From contig DJEN01000029.1 in NCBI GenBank assembly GCA_002431345.1, forward strand, positions 1 through 62,657: a stretch of DNA of 62,657 nt, given 5' to 3'. Below are positions 16,146 to 24,904 of the stretch, piece after piece. The notes beneath the pieces are model-generated. The model did no database searches. It was not told the origin of the DNA and saw only the letters and a list, made by a program, of their open reading frames with translations. The stretch is from Megasphaera sp. UBA5897 (GTDB taxonomy: Bacteria > Bacillota > Negativicutes > Veillonellales > Megasphaeraceae). Made by a program: the position numbers and the translations under genes. Numbering within the stretch: the first letter of the stretch is position 1; every line of letters begins with the position of its first letter.

Positions 16146-18111
16146 TAAGGAGAGAAAACAACACAAATTACGGCGCAGAATACAAATTTGCATGGTACTG
16201 TTTCTTATTCCGTTTGGATTATTGGTATGGAAAATGATTTATCTGCAATTCATAGGGTATGAGGATTATTTGAAAAAGTCAGAAATGCAAAATACCAATC
16301 AACGCGTTCTGCAGTCCCCGCGCGGTACCATTTATGACAGAAACGGCAAGATACTGGCCATTAGTGAAGAAGCGCAGTCGTTGTATGCCGATCCGACAAT
16401 GATTACCAAGTCTCCGCAGGAAATAGCGCATATCTTGGCGCCGTATTTAAAAATCAAAGAACCGGAAATTGAAGCACGGCTGCAGGAAGATACCAGTTTT
16501 GTCTGGCTGGAAGAAATGATGGACCATGACAAAGCAGCCGAAGTAAAAAAAGTCATTAAAGAGAAAAAGCTGACAGGCATTGAATTTCGCAAGGGAATTC
16601 ATCGGCTGTATCCTAATGGTGCCCTTGCTTCGCAGCTTTTAGGGTTTGTCAATAAAGAAGACGAAGGCATGGAAGGTCTGGAATTGGTACTAGATAAAAA
16701 AATCAGAGGCAGTCAGCAGATGCAGCGGCTGCGGACCGATCCCAATAAGATTCCTATTTTTAATTCTGTTTTAGAACGCGTTTTGCCCGATAAAGAGCGT
16801 GCTGTTCAGCTGACTATTGACAGCACGATTCAGTATATTGCTGAAAAAAGCCTGGATGGCGTTATGAACCGCAATCATCCGGAAGGCGCCGCGATTATTG
16901 TCATGGATCCGAAAACAGGGGAAATATTGGCCATGGCCAGCCGTCCTAATTTTGACCCCAATGAATACTATAAAGGCAATGCAGATAAGTATAAAAACAG
17001 AGCGGTCGTTAACACGTATGAACCGGGCTCGACGTTTAAACCGATTATGGCAGCGGCGGCTGTTGATTCAGGAAAATGGGATATTCACCGCATCTATCAT
17101 GATGTAGGACACATTCAGGTAGCCGATAGAACGTTTTATAACTGGGATAAACGGGGCATGGGCAATGTCACGCTGACTGAAATATTAAAATTTTCGATTA
17201 ATACCGGCATGGTAGAATTGGGATTGACGACTGGCGGCGAAACGCTGACTGACTATGCAGAACGGTTTGGATTTGGCAAAGCGACGGGGATTGGACTGCC
17301 CGGCGAACAAGATGGCATTTTGTTTGACCCGAAAACCATGAGCCCCGTCGATGTGGCTGCCATGTCTTTCGGACAGAGTATTGCTGTCACGCCGCTGCAG
17401 ATGGTACAGGCATTTAGTGCTCTTGCCAATAAAGGACATATGATGAAGCCGTTTTTGGTCAAAGAAATCGATAACCCGGACGGTTCTATATATGAAAAGA
17501 ACGATCCCAAAGAAGTAGGACAGCCGATTAAGGAAGAAACAGCGCAGACGATTAGCAAGATTTTGTCAGAAGAAATTAATTCCGGCGGCGGACGAAGTGC
17601 CAAAGTGGACGGCTATACGTTCTGCGGAAAAACCGGGACAGCCCAGCGCATTAACCATGGACGGGCCGGCTATGCAGAAGGGCAGTATATCGCGTCCTTT
17701 ATGGGCTTTGGCCCGTTGGAAGATCCGCAGTATGTTGTTTTGATTGTAGTAGATAACCCAAGCGGCGTATTTTATGGGGCACAAGTTGCAGCGCCTGTAT
17801 TTAAAGAAATGATGACGGAAATTGTTCATTATAAAGGCATACGGCCGTCCCAGCCGATAGAACGGCAGCTGGCACAACTTCCTAAGGAAGGACCGGAAAA
17901 ACAGCATGTAATTCCGGAAGTCCAGCATACTAGCGAGGGAATATGGATACCTTCGTTTATGGGCTGGGATACTCGCGAAGTCAATGATTGGCTGGAAAAG
18001 GCAAATCTTGGCTTTGTACCTAATGGCACGGGCCGTGCCGTACATCAAAACCCGCCGGCAGGTGCGTATGCGGCTCCCGGCAGCAATGTAAAAGTAACAT
18101 TTATGCGATAG
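16135..18111 (+). CDS. Class B penicillin-binding protein with PASTA domain (peptidoglycan DD-transpeptidase)
   Basis: 659-residue septum/cell-wall transpeptidase. An N-terminal membrane anchor (about residues 18-40), a dimerisation domain (60-220), then a transpeptidase domain with S299-T-F-K (nucleophile), SIN and KTGTA motifs, and a single C-terminal PASTA domain of about 60 residues. This layout resembles FtsI/SpoVD. I chose ATG 16135 because GGAG lies nine bases before it; 16138 is equally possible. The longer upstream reading is only an extension inside cca. No ftsL or mur genes are adjacent, so this may not be the dcw-cluster copy. Confidence 0.9.
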   Translation: MMTDKERKQHKLRRRIQICMVLFLIPFGLLVWKMIYLQFIGYEDYLKKSEMQNTNQRVLQSPRGTIYDRNGKILAISEEAQSLYADPTMITKSPQEIAHILAPYLKIKEPEIEARLQEDTSFVWLEEMMDHDKAAEVKKVIKEKKLTGIEFRKGIHRLYPNGALASQLLGFVNKEDEGMEGLELVLDKKIRGSQQMQRLRTDPNKIPIFNSVLERVLPDKERAVQLTIDSTIQYIAEKSLDGVMNRNHPEGAAIIVMDPKTGEILAMASRPNFDPNEYYKGNADKYKNRAVVNTYEPGSTFKPIMAAAAVDSGKWDIHRIYHDVGHIQVADRTFYNWDKRGMGNVTLTEILKFSINTGMVELGLTTGGETLTDYAERFGFGKATGIGLPGEQDGILFDPKTMSPVDVAAMSFGQSIAVTPLQMVQAFSALANKGHMMKPFLVKEIDNPDGSIYEKNDPKEVGQPIKEETAQTISKILSEEINSGGGRSAKVDGYTFCGKTGTAQRINHGRAGYAEGQYIASFMGFGPLEDPQYVVLIVVDNPSGVFYGAQVAAPVFKEMMTEIVHYKGIRPSQPIERQLAQLPKEGPEKQHVIPEVQHTSEGIWIPSFMGWDTREVNDWLEKANLGFVPNGTGRAVHQNPPAGAYAAPGSNVKVTFMR

Positions 18112-18122
18112 GAGGAATGTAT

Positions 18123-18962
18123 GTGCAGCTATTACGTGGTAAAGAAGTAGCCGATTTTCATCGCGAACAGGTAGAACGTCGGCTGGCAGCATGGCAGGAA
18201 AAAAACGTGCAGCCGGAACTGGCGATCATTTTAGTAGGTGAAGACAAACCGTCTGCTATGTATGCGAAATCTATGCAGAAAGTGGCACAGACTGCCGGAT
18301 TGACAGCAGAAATTTATCATCGGGATACGACCGTATCTGAAGAAGAATTAATTGCGTTGATTACGGCGCTCAACCAGCAGCCATCTGTCTTTGGCATTTT
18401 GCCGATGATGCCTTTGCCGTCTCATGTAGATACACAGCGAATTCTGAATTATATTGATGCGGACAAAGATGTGGATGGACTGACGGACAGCAGTGCAGCT
18501 CGTTTATTTACCGGAAGACCCGGCTTTATACCTTGTACGCCGCGAGCTGTTATTGCGATTTTAGATTACTATCATATTTCGCTGACAGGTAAAGAAGTAG
18601 CGATTATTGGGCGCAGCAACGTCGTAGGCAAGCCGCTGGCACAGTTGTGTCTGGGCCGCAACGCGACCGTAACGCACTGCCATACGCGGACGCGGGATTT
18701 AAAATCCCTGACAAAACGGGCAGATGTTGTCATTGCCGCTGCCGGAAAAGCAAATTTGGTTACGGCAGATATGATAAAGCCCGGTGCGATTGTCATTGAT
18801 GTAGGCATCAACCGTCTCAACGGCAAGACCGTAGGCGATGTGGCGTTTGATGAAGTAGCAAAAGTTGCCGGTGCGATTACCCCCGTTCCCGGCGGTGTAG
18901 GTGCAGTGACGACCATGATGGTTTTAGAAAACACCGTTTGCGGCGCTGTACAGCGAGATTAA
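18123..18962 (+). CDS. folD: Bifunctional methylenetetrahydrofolate dehydrogenase/cyclohydrolase FolD
   Basis: Interconverts 5,10-methylene-, methenyl- and 10-formyl-tetrahydrofolate. YAKSMQK holds the catalytic Tyr/Lys, GRSNVVGKPLA is the dinucleotide fold and PVPGGVGAVTT is the family signature. About 280 residues, the usual size. I prefer the GTG at 18123: GGAGG at 18111-18115 lies one base from the ATG at 18117, which is too close, but seven bases from this GTG. It begins 11 bp after the PBP stop. Confidence 0.93.
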   Translation: MQLLRGKEVADFHREQVERRLAAWQEKNVQPELAIILVGEDKPSAMYAKSMQKVAQTAGLTAEIYHRDTTVSEEELIALITALNQQPSVFGILPMMPLPSHVDTQRILNYIDADKDVDGLTDSSAARLFTGRPGFIPCTPRAVIAILDYYHISLTGKEVAIIGRSNVVGKPLAQLCLGRNATVTHCHTRTRDLKSLTKRADVVIAAAGKANLVTADMIKPGAIVIDVGINRLNGKTVGDVAFDEVAKVAGAITPVPGGVGAVTTMMVLENTVCGAVQRD

Positions 18963-18988
18963 AAGATAAAACCTAGGAGATTTGTATC

Positions 18989-20158
18989 ATGTTGCATATT
19001 TTGGATAATTTTTTAATTCATTATTTACGTCGATTTGATAAAAATTGCTTTACTGTTGAACTCCATAACAAAACATATACGATTGGAGAAGGCGAACCGC
19101 TGTTTCACGTTCGTATCAACAAAGATATACCTAAAAAGGAATTGCTGTCTTCCACGTCCCTGGCGTTGGGGGAAGCGTATATGCGCAAAGATTTGGAAAT
19201 TGAAGGCGATTTGTTTACAGCACTGCAGTGTATTTTGAGCCAGACCAGCCAATTTTCTTTAGATAAGAGCGCATTAGGCCGTATTTTATATACGTCGGAA
19301 TCTAAATCTGCACAGAAAAAACAGGTGTCGTCCCACTATGATTTGGGCAATGACTTTTATTCTATGTGGCTGGATCCATCGATGAGTTATTCCTGCGCGT
19401 ATTTTAAACACGATGATGACACGCTGGAACAGGCGCAGCACAACAAAGTTCACTATATTTTGGAAAAACTGCACTTGGAAAAAGGCATGAGCCTGCTGGA
19501 TATTGGCTGCGGCTGGGGGTATTTATTGATTGAAGCGGCTAAAAAATACGGCATTCAAGGTTACGGCTGCACGCTGAGCAAAGAACAGTGGAAAAAAGGA
19601 CAGGAACGCATTGAAAAGCTGGGACTGCAGGGCCAGGTACAGATTGACTTGATTGATTATCGTGATTTGGTAGATGAAGGACGGCAGTACGACCGCATTG
19701 TCAGTGTCGGCATGCTGGAACATGTAGGTCGCTCTAATTATGCCCTGTATATGGAAACGGCAGAACATCTGCTGAAAGACGGCGGTATGTTTTTACTGCA
19801 CTATATCAGCGGTCATGATGAAAGTGTTGGCAATCCGTGGATGCGCAAATATATTTTCCCAGGCGGTACGCTGCCGTCACTGCGGGAAATTATCAGCTTA
19901 GCATATGACAGTGACTTCCAGGTCATTGATGTGGAAAGCCTGCGCCGTCATTACTATAAGACATTAATGTGCTGGTATCATAATTTCCAAGGTGTGCGCG
20001 ATAAAGTCGCTGCGGATAAAGGAGAAGAATTTGTCCGCATGTGGGATTTATACCTTTGCGGTTGCGCCGTATCCTTCTATATTGGCAATATTGATTTGCA
20101 TCAGATTTTGATGACTAAAGGAACTAAAAATGATTTGCCTATGACACGTTGGTATTAA
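18989..20158 (+). CDS. cfa: Cyclopropane-fatty-acyl-phospholipid synthase
   Basis: 389-residue SAM-dependent enzyme that adds a methylene bridge to unsaturated membrane lipids. The SAM-binding motif LDIGCGWGYL lies near residue 170; HYDLGNDFY and SMSYSCAYF before it, and the C-terminal RHYYKTLMCW, are conserved in the family. It follows folD by 26 bp after AGGAG and ends the operon. Confidence 0.92.
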   Translation: MLHILDNFLIHYLRRFDKNCFTVELHNKTYTIGEGEPLFHVRINKDIPKKELLSSTSLALGEAYMRKDLEIEGDLFTALQCILSQTSQFSLDKSALGRILYTSESKSAQKKQVSSHYDLGNDFYSMWLDPSMSYSCAYFKHDDDTLEQAQHNKVHYILEKLHLEKGMSLLDIGCGWGYLLIEAAKKYGIQGYGCTLSKEQWKKGQERIEKLGLQGQVQIDLIDYRDLVDEGRQYDRIVSVGMLEHVGRSNYALYMETAEHLLKDGGMFLLHYISGHDESVGNPWMRKYIFPGGTLPSLREIISLAYDSDFQVIDVESLRRHYYKTLMCWYHNFQGVRDKVAADKGEEFVRMWDLYLCGCAVSFYIGNIDLHQILMTKGTKNDLPMTRWY

Positions 20159-20174
20159 GGCTGGGCATACTAAT

Positions 20175-20226
20175 AAGGGAGTGCAGCAACATGAGATTTT
20201 CAGCTCATGTTGTTACACTCCCTTTT
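20175..20226 (+). terminator. Terminator after cfa
   Basis: Long stem GGGAGTG...CACTCCC with inner CAACATGAG/CTCATGTTG pairing, then TTTT. Confidence 0.85.
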
Positions 20227-20266
20227 GCTGTATATCGTTATGATTTATTTTCGTTAAACGGTTACC

Positions 20267-21127
20267 TCAGCCGTTCAGCGTTTTTTTTAGATTTTTGAAA
20301 AAACGGTCTAGTATGCGTTGGTATACGCCGCGCAGATCATCGGAAGAACCCCGCGTGCGCATGTCTTCACTGTAGGAAACCAATTTTCCCGTTTTTACAT
20401 CATAGACGGCAAAGCGGACGCAGACCGTGGCCATGGGAACATAAGCATCCGGTACATAGACCGGATAGGACACATCGTGATAAAACCAATGGGGATGGCC
20501 GTCCCGATCATAATAGACATCTCGAACGGAGTAGGAATTCCATTCTGTATGAGCCGGAATCAGCCCAGTGCCGACGTGATACGTAAGAAGCTGGGCCGTG
20601 ACGTATGCATCGGCTTTGGCGTCGATAGCTGCCTGCGGAATGACGACAGGTGCCGGAGAAGGTGTTGGTGATGCTGTTGCTGTTGATTTTTCTGGCAAGG
20701 CTGCCTTAGCGGTTTCAGCAGATACGGCCGCAGTATTTTCTGACGGCATATCTGCTGCCGGGTCGCTGGTTACAGCGTGTTTGATTTCTACAGACTGGGA
20801 AATGGGCTTTTCTTTTTTTGCTTTTTCTTTTTTAACAGCTTCTTGGCGTACTGCCGCAGGGACAGGCGGTTCCAGTGCAGGCATAACTACTGCCGCGCCT
20901 TTTAGTGCGGCGGCCTTCTTTTGAAAATCTTTTTTTAGACGGTATACTTTCAGCGGCGTATCTGTTTGCAGCGAAGAGGTGTCCAGCGTGTCAATATATA
21001 GTGTATGTACAGAAGAAAAGTCATATGTCGAATCGCTCCAGGTATCATAATTTTCTGCATAAACTGCCAGGGGAATCAGGCATATGGCTAGCAGGGTGCA
21101 TACACGAGAAAAAAACGTTTGGGCCAT
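20267..21127 (-). CDS. Secreted protein of unknown function with low-complexity insert
   Basis: 286 residues with a cleavable signal peptide (cleavage likely after VYA near residue 24). I do not recognise the family. An N-terminal segment (25-85) and a C-terminal globular segment (about 165-286, with DAYVTAQLLTY, tyrosine-rich strands and a final amphipathic helix) flank about 80 residues rich in Ala, Lys, Pro, Ser and Thr. The C-terminal part resembles periplasmic lipoprotein-like domains of unknown function. An AGGAGATTTTGG leader precedes the ATG, almost the same as that of the unrelated secreted gene at 44812-45261. Confidence 0.65.
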   Translation of the reverse strand: MAQTFFSRVCTLLAICLIPLAVYAENYDTWSDSTYDFSSVHTLYIDTLDTSSLQTDTPLKVYRLKKDFQKKAAALKGAAVVMPALEPPVPAAVRQEAVKKEKAKKEKPISQSVEIKHAVTSDPAADMPSENTAAVSAETAKAALPEKSTATASPTPSPAPVVIPQAAIDAKADAYVTAQLLTYHVGTGLIPAHTEWNSYSVRDVYYDRDGHPHWFYHDVSYPVYVPDAYVPMATVCVRFAVYDVKTGKLVSYSEDMRTRGSSDDLRGVYQRILDRFFKNLKKTLNG

Positions 21128-21193
21128 ACCAAAATCTCCTTTCCAAAGCGAATGTTTTTTGCCTATATTATAGCATATACGCCGTCACAGACA

Positions 21194-21228
21194 TACAAAA
21201 AAACTGCATCATGCGATGCAGTTTTTTG
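21194..21228 (-). terminator. Terminator of the rubrerythrin gene
   Basis: Perfect 13-bp hairpin (21198-21210 with 21215-21227, loop ATGC), A-rich on one side and T-rich on the other. It works on the minus strand after rubrerythrin. Confidence 0.85.
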
Positions 21229-21247
21229 TATATTGCTATAATCCGTA

Positions 21248-21796
21248 TTATTTTGTAAAATAACGAGCGAGCAAGCCATCAAATACACGGCCGTGACGGG
21301 CTTCGTCTTTTGCCATTTCATGAACCGTATCATGAATAGCGTCGAGGTTGAGCTGTTTTGCCAATGTTGCCAATTCTTTCTTGCCAGCGCAAGCACCCTG
21401 TTCAGCAGCAGCGCGCATTTCAAGGTTGGTTTTGGTGTCGTCTGTAACAACTTCGCCGAGAAGTTCAGCAAATTTAGCAGCATGTTCAGCTTCTTCAAAG
21501 GCAATGCGTTTGTAAGCTTCGGCAACTTCCGGATAGCCCTGACGGTCAGCAACACGGCTCATGGCAAGATACATGCCTACTTCAGAACATTCGCCCGTAA
21601 AGTTCAAATGCAGGCCTTCCAAAATGCGTTCGTCAACGCCTTTAGCTACGCCTACTCTATGTTCATCAGCGTATTCTTTTACGCCTTCTTTTAATTCTGT
21701 GAATTTGGATTTGGGAGCACCGCACTGTGGACATTTTTCCGGAGCTTCCGTACCTTCATACACATAACCACAGATACCGCATACAAATTTTTTCAT
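21248..21796 (-). CDS. Reverse rubrerythrin (N-terminal rubredoxin plus diiron domain)
   Basis: 182 residues. The rubredoxin iron site (C6, C9, C22, C25) is at the N terminus, followed by a ferritin-like diiron four-helix bundle with FEEAEHA and KDEARHG ligands. Classical rubrerythrin has the rubredoxin at the C terminus; this reversed order is known from clostridial reverse rubrerythrins that reduce hydrogen peroxide with NADH-linked partners. It protects an anaerobe from oxygen and peroxide. It is a single-gene unit with a strong promoter and a palindrome at the start site. Confidence 0.93.
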   Translation of the reverse strand: MKKFVCGICGYVYEGTEAPEKCPQCGAPKSKFTELKEGVKEYADEHRVGVAKGVDERILEGLHLNFTGECSEVGMYLAMSRVADRQGYPEVAEAYKRIAFEEAEHAAKFAELLGEVVTDDTKTNLEMRAAAEQGACAGKKELATLAKQLNLDAIHDTVHEMAKDEARHGRVFDGLLARYFTK

Positions 21797-21858
21797 AGTG
21801 AATACCTCCTAAAATTAGTTATATCATTTTCAAAGTGAAATTGACTATTAATTGCTAT

Positions 21859-21917
21859 TAACAAATAATCTTTATTTGTTATGGCTTTATTATAACAGAC
21901 AACATTTGTAAAAGCAA
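21859..21917 (-). promoter_or_regulatory. Rubrerythrin promoter with palindromic operator
   Basis: Minus strand: TTGCTT (21912-21917), 17-bp spacer, TATAAT (21889-21894) with TG extension. A perfect palindrome follows at 21859-21881: 10-bp arm TAACAAATAA, 3-bp centre, and its reverse complement. It begins eight bases after the -10 box, so it covers the transcription start. A peroxide or redox repressor such as a PerR/Fur-type protein is plausible, but the site is not the B. subtilis Per box. Confidence 0.7.
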
Positions 21918-21982
21918 GGGGATTTTATAAAAATTTTGAGAAAGATAGAATGGACAGCAAGGCGGGCGGCAGTATGGCAGAG

Positions 21983-22028
21983 TTGCTTTTTCATACTTAC
22001 TTATATATAATATTACTTAAGTATGAAA
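21983..22028 (+). promoter_or_regulatory. Promoter of the secreted-repeat/lptD-like operon with inverted repeat
   Basis: TTGCTT (21983-21988), 17-bp spacer, TATAAT (22006-22011). An 11-bp inverted repeat TTTCATACTTA (21989-21999) and TAAGTATGAAA (22018-22028) flanks the -10 box, with centres 29 bp apart, about three helical turns. A likely repressor site. Confidence 0.65.
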
Positions 22029-22094
22029 GATGAATATATCTATCCTTTATATACATTAATACACAGAAGTAACGGGTATAAGGAGGAACTTTGT

Positions 22095-23240
22095 ATGTGG
22101 AAGAAAAAAATGGCAGGATTGTTGGCTGTTGTTGCGTTATGCGGCTCTATGGCTGTCAGTGCAGCTGATTATACAATTTTGGAAAAAGCAGATAAAGTAG
22201 AAACGACCGTATATGGCACGACCCAGACGGGTTCGTTAAATGACCGCGTGGCAGCTTTGGATAAATTGCTGAATGGCAAATCGACAGTCGCAGGCAGTCT
22301 TCAGGATAAAACAAATACATTATATAAAGATGTATACGGCAATACGGGTTCGGATTTGTCACTGCTGGCAGCGACAAACCTGATGCAGTGGCAGTATTCC
22401 GGACAAATTACGGACGAACCTATTTTAGTACGTGTTGGCGCCTTGGAAGAAGGTATTGACGGCAAAGTGCAGACTGGTTCACTGATTAGCCGCATCCAGT
22501 CACTGCGTTACAGTATGCTGGGCAATAAAAAATATATTTCCCAGGAAACATTGATTCCTGTATCGACTATTGTTTCGATGAAAACGCTGGAAGAATTAGA
22601 CTCTAAGACGGCACAAGAAGGAGATACAGTACGTTTTGCCGTGTCAGATGATGTCGTCGTTGACGGTGTTGTAGTTATTCCGCGCGGCATGGAAGCGACA
22701 GGGACGATTACAAAAGCCCGCAAATCCGGACGGTTTGGCAAAGACGGCAAGATTGAAATTACATTCCATTCTGTGCGGGCAGCAGACAGTACACCGGTTG
22801 ACTTGACTGTCGGCGAAAAAACAAAAGAAGAATACAAACGGACAGCCGGTGCTGTCGGTGCATCGGCTGCCGGTGCGATTATTTTAGGGCCAGTAGGATT
22901 AGTTGGCGGCTTGTTTGTTCATGGCAATGAAGTCCATATCCCGGCCGGTACGACTATGTATGCAGAAACATCCAAGGATACAGAAGTCGTTGGCTTTAAA
23001 CAGAATGGGACGATTGAAAATTTAAAAACAGCGAATATGGCTGCCAGCGGTGTTGTTGTGCCGTCAGCGGTTACAGATGATGCCAGTGTAACGGGATATC
23101 ATGGAGATGTTACGCCTGTTGATCTGTCCGACACGGCTCATGCAGGCGATACGGTTGGCGCAGAACCGGCAGATACAACGTCATATCACGGCCAAAGTGC
23201 GGCAGCAGATGCGCAGACGACAGGTGACGTACATGAATAA
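22095..23240 (+). CDS. Secreted repeat protein of unknown function, coupled to the lptD-like gene
   Basis: 381 residues with a signal peptide (cleavage near VSA|AD, residue 24). Two modules of about 28 residues share QTGSL-x-x-R and a leucine-rich end (near residues 36-65 and 120-148). A beta-rich domain follows (PVSTIVSMKTLEEL, VIPRGMEATGTI), then a Gly/Ala-rich hydrophobic stretch AGAIILGPVGLVGGLF and IPAGTTMYAET, a fold seen in envelope and TrbI-like proteins. A low-complexity Asp/Ala/Thr tail ends it. Start chosen at 22095, eight bases after AGGAGG. It overlaps the next start by eight bases, which suggests a joint envelope role. Confidence 0.7.
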   Translation: MWKKKMAGLLAVVALCGSMAVSAADYTILEKADKVETTVYGTTQTGSLNDRVAALDKLLNGKSTVAGSLQDKTNTLYKDVYGNTGSDLSLLAATNLMQWQYSGQITDEPILVRVGALEEGIDGKVQTGSLISRIQSLRYSMLGNKKYISQETLIPVSTIVSMKTLEELDSKTAQEGDTVRFAVSDDVVVDGVVVIPRGMEATGTITKARKSGRFGKDGKIEITFHSVRAADSTPVDLTVGEKTKEEYKRTAGAVGASAAGAIILGPVGLVGGLFVHGNEVHIPAGTTMYAETSKDTEVVGFKQNGTIENLKTANMAASGVVVPSAVTDDASVTGYHGDVTPVDLSDTAHAGDTVGAEPADTTSYHGQSAAADAQTTGDVHE

Positions 23241-24750
23241 AACGTGGGCTGCTTCTGTATTGGCGGCATTGGTGCCATTTTCTGTGCTGGCGGCTGGTGA
23301 GACAGTTCAGACAGGACATACGGCAAAACAATTGCATACGGAAACTGCGATGAAAATTCCCGTAGAAAAAACAGCGGTTGTTCCCGTAGATTTGGATAAA
23401 GCATCGCAGCAAAAAGATGTTGTTCTGCCGACGCAGCCGATACACGTAGCGGCAGACTCGATGCTAGTGCGCGGCAAAGATGGATATGTACAAAGCCGCG
23501 GCAATGTGGATTTACAGCAGGGGATGGATGAAATTCATGCCCATTATGTAGAAGGAAATACCCAGACCCAGGTATACCGCACATCAGGTGATTATGTATA
23601 TATAAGTGGAGATACGGCCTTTACCGGTACTGACATGACGTACAGCGGTAAGACCGGCGGTGCAGTGCTGCGTTCTGTAGAAGGGTTTATGGGATCGGAT
23701 TATTATATACGCGGTACAGATGCGGAAATGTTGGACGGCACGTACTATTTAAAGCACGGCTTGATTACGACGCCCCATGCCGTAGCTAAAACACCGGACT
23801 ATTATTTAACCGGTGATGATATCCGTGTATATCCGGGTGAGAAATTTACGGCAGAAAATACAAAACTTTGGTTTAAGCATATCTGTCTCTTTACGTATGG
23901 ACATTATGAAGGTAATTTAGGTAATAATGAATCCAATAGAAGCTGGCTGTTTACCTTATTCCCGCGTCCTAATTACAATAAATCCGATGGCTTCAGCTTA
24001 CATGGCCATGCCGCGTTTCCTATGAATGAAAGCGGAGATCTGCATCTGGATGTTGAATATATGCTGACATCCAAAAGAGGATTTAAGCCGGCAGCCCGCT
24101 TAGTAAAAGAAACACGGGCAGGCACATTCCGTTTAGGTTACAGTAAGGAAGAAAGTACAGATAATGATGATAATATCTGGGCTACTAAATGGCCGGAATT
24201 GGAATATTTTGCACCGCGGTTTTATTTGGGAAGCACCGGTGTATATGTAGACAGCAGTGCTAACTGGGGCCGCTGGTCTGAAGATGGCGTTGGTACGGGC
24301 TCGCATAAAGGGTATCGTACAGAAATTACCCATGTACCGCTGCCGCTGTGGAAACGTGCCAATATCCGGTTTTTTGCCGGGTATCGCCGGGATTGGTATT
24401 CCATTCAGGATGCAGAACGGCGAGATCCTTACAGCGGCGTGATTGTCAATCAAGGGATTAACGACCACATGTGGGCCAGCGTTTGGTACAAGAAACACAA
24501 TGTCAGCGGCTATACGCCGTATCGGTTTGATACGCTGGACGATCCCCGGCAGCAGGGATTTTCGCTGGGATATGTATTGACGCCTCGCGATACGTTTATT
24601 TTTACGCTTGCTCAAAACTTGGATACCCGCGATATTTCGGATAGAAATTACACGTGGGTTCGGGATTTGCATTCGTTCATTGCTGTTATTACGTATAAAC
24701 AGGTTGATAAAAGCTGGGAAGTTAAATTAAAAGCTAAGGATTTTGATTAG
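23233..24750 (+). CDS. LptD-like outer-membrane protein (OstA-type domain plus beta-barrel)
   Basis: 505 residues, signal peptide (cleavage near LAA, residue 20). The N-terminal OstA/LptA-like beta domain (about residues 75-200; repeated G-x-V-x-L and Y-S-G-K-T-G-G elements) is followed by the LptD-style linker (YYLTGDDIRVYPGEKF, LWFKHICLFTYGHYE) and an aromatic, Gly-rich barrel ending in hydrophobic strands. LptD places lipopolysaccharide in the outer membrane; a homologue here shows a diderm envelope. It is shorter than E. coli LptD, so it may be the Negativicutes LptD or a paralogue. Start is the ATG overlapping the preceding gene, with AGGTGA upstream. Confidence 0.75.
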   Translation: MNKTWAASVLAALVPFSVLAAGETVQTGHTAKQLHTETAMKIPVEKTAVVPVDLDKASQQKDVVLPTQPIHVAADSMLVRGKDGYVQSRGNVDLQQGMDEIHAHYVEGNTQTQVYRTSGDYVYISGDTAFTGTDMTYSGKTGGAVLRSVEGFMGSDYYIRGTDAEMLDGTYYLKHGLITTPHAVAKTPDYYLTGDDIRVYPGEKFTAENTKLWFKHICLFTYGHYEGNLGNNESNRSWLFTLFPRPNYNKSDGFSLHGHAAFPMNESGDLHLDVEYMLTSKRGFKPAARLVKETRAGTFRLGYSKEESTDNDDNIWATKWPELEYFAPRFYLGSTGVYVDSSANWGRWSEDGVGTGSHKGYRTEITHVPLPLWKRANIRFFAGYRRDWYSIQDAERRDPYSGVIVNQGINDHMWASVWYKKHNVSGYTPYRFDTLDDPRQQGFSLGYVLTPRDTFIFTLAQNLDTRDISDRNYTWVRDLHSFIAVITYKQVDKSWEVKLKAKDFD

Positions 24751-24765
24751 CTGCCTAGATAAGGG

Positions 24766-24810
24766 AAAGCTGTGATGAATTGGCTGCGGCCATGCCGTCA
24801 CAGCTTTTTT
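24766..24810 (+). terminator. Terminator after the lptD-like gene
   Basis: AAAGCTGTGA pairs with TCACAGCTTT around a 22-nt loop, then a T run, which runs into the phoP upstream repeats. Confidence 0.8.
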
Positions 24811-24824
24811 ACATACTTTTTACA
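24808..24824 (+). promoter_or_regulatory. Pho-box-like direct repeats upstream of phoP
   Basis: TTTACA at 24808-24813 and again at 24819-24824, exactly 11 bp apart, the spacing known for PhoP-binding repeats in Gram-positive bacteria. Suggests autoregulation of phoP-phoR. The promoter -10 is probably the TATAAT-like stretch near 24858. Confidence 0.55.
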
Positions 24825-24904
24825 TAACATGCGTAGGTATTGCGCGTATTTATAGGTATAATATATAGAGAAGTCTATACGATGAAAAAAGGGGTTGTAG
24901 TGAA

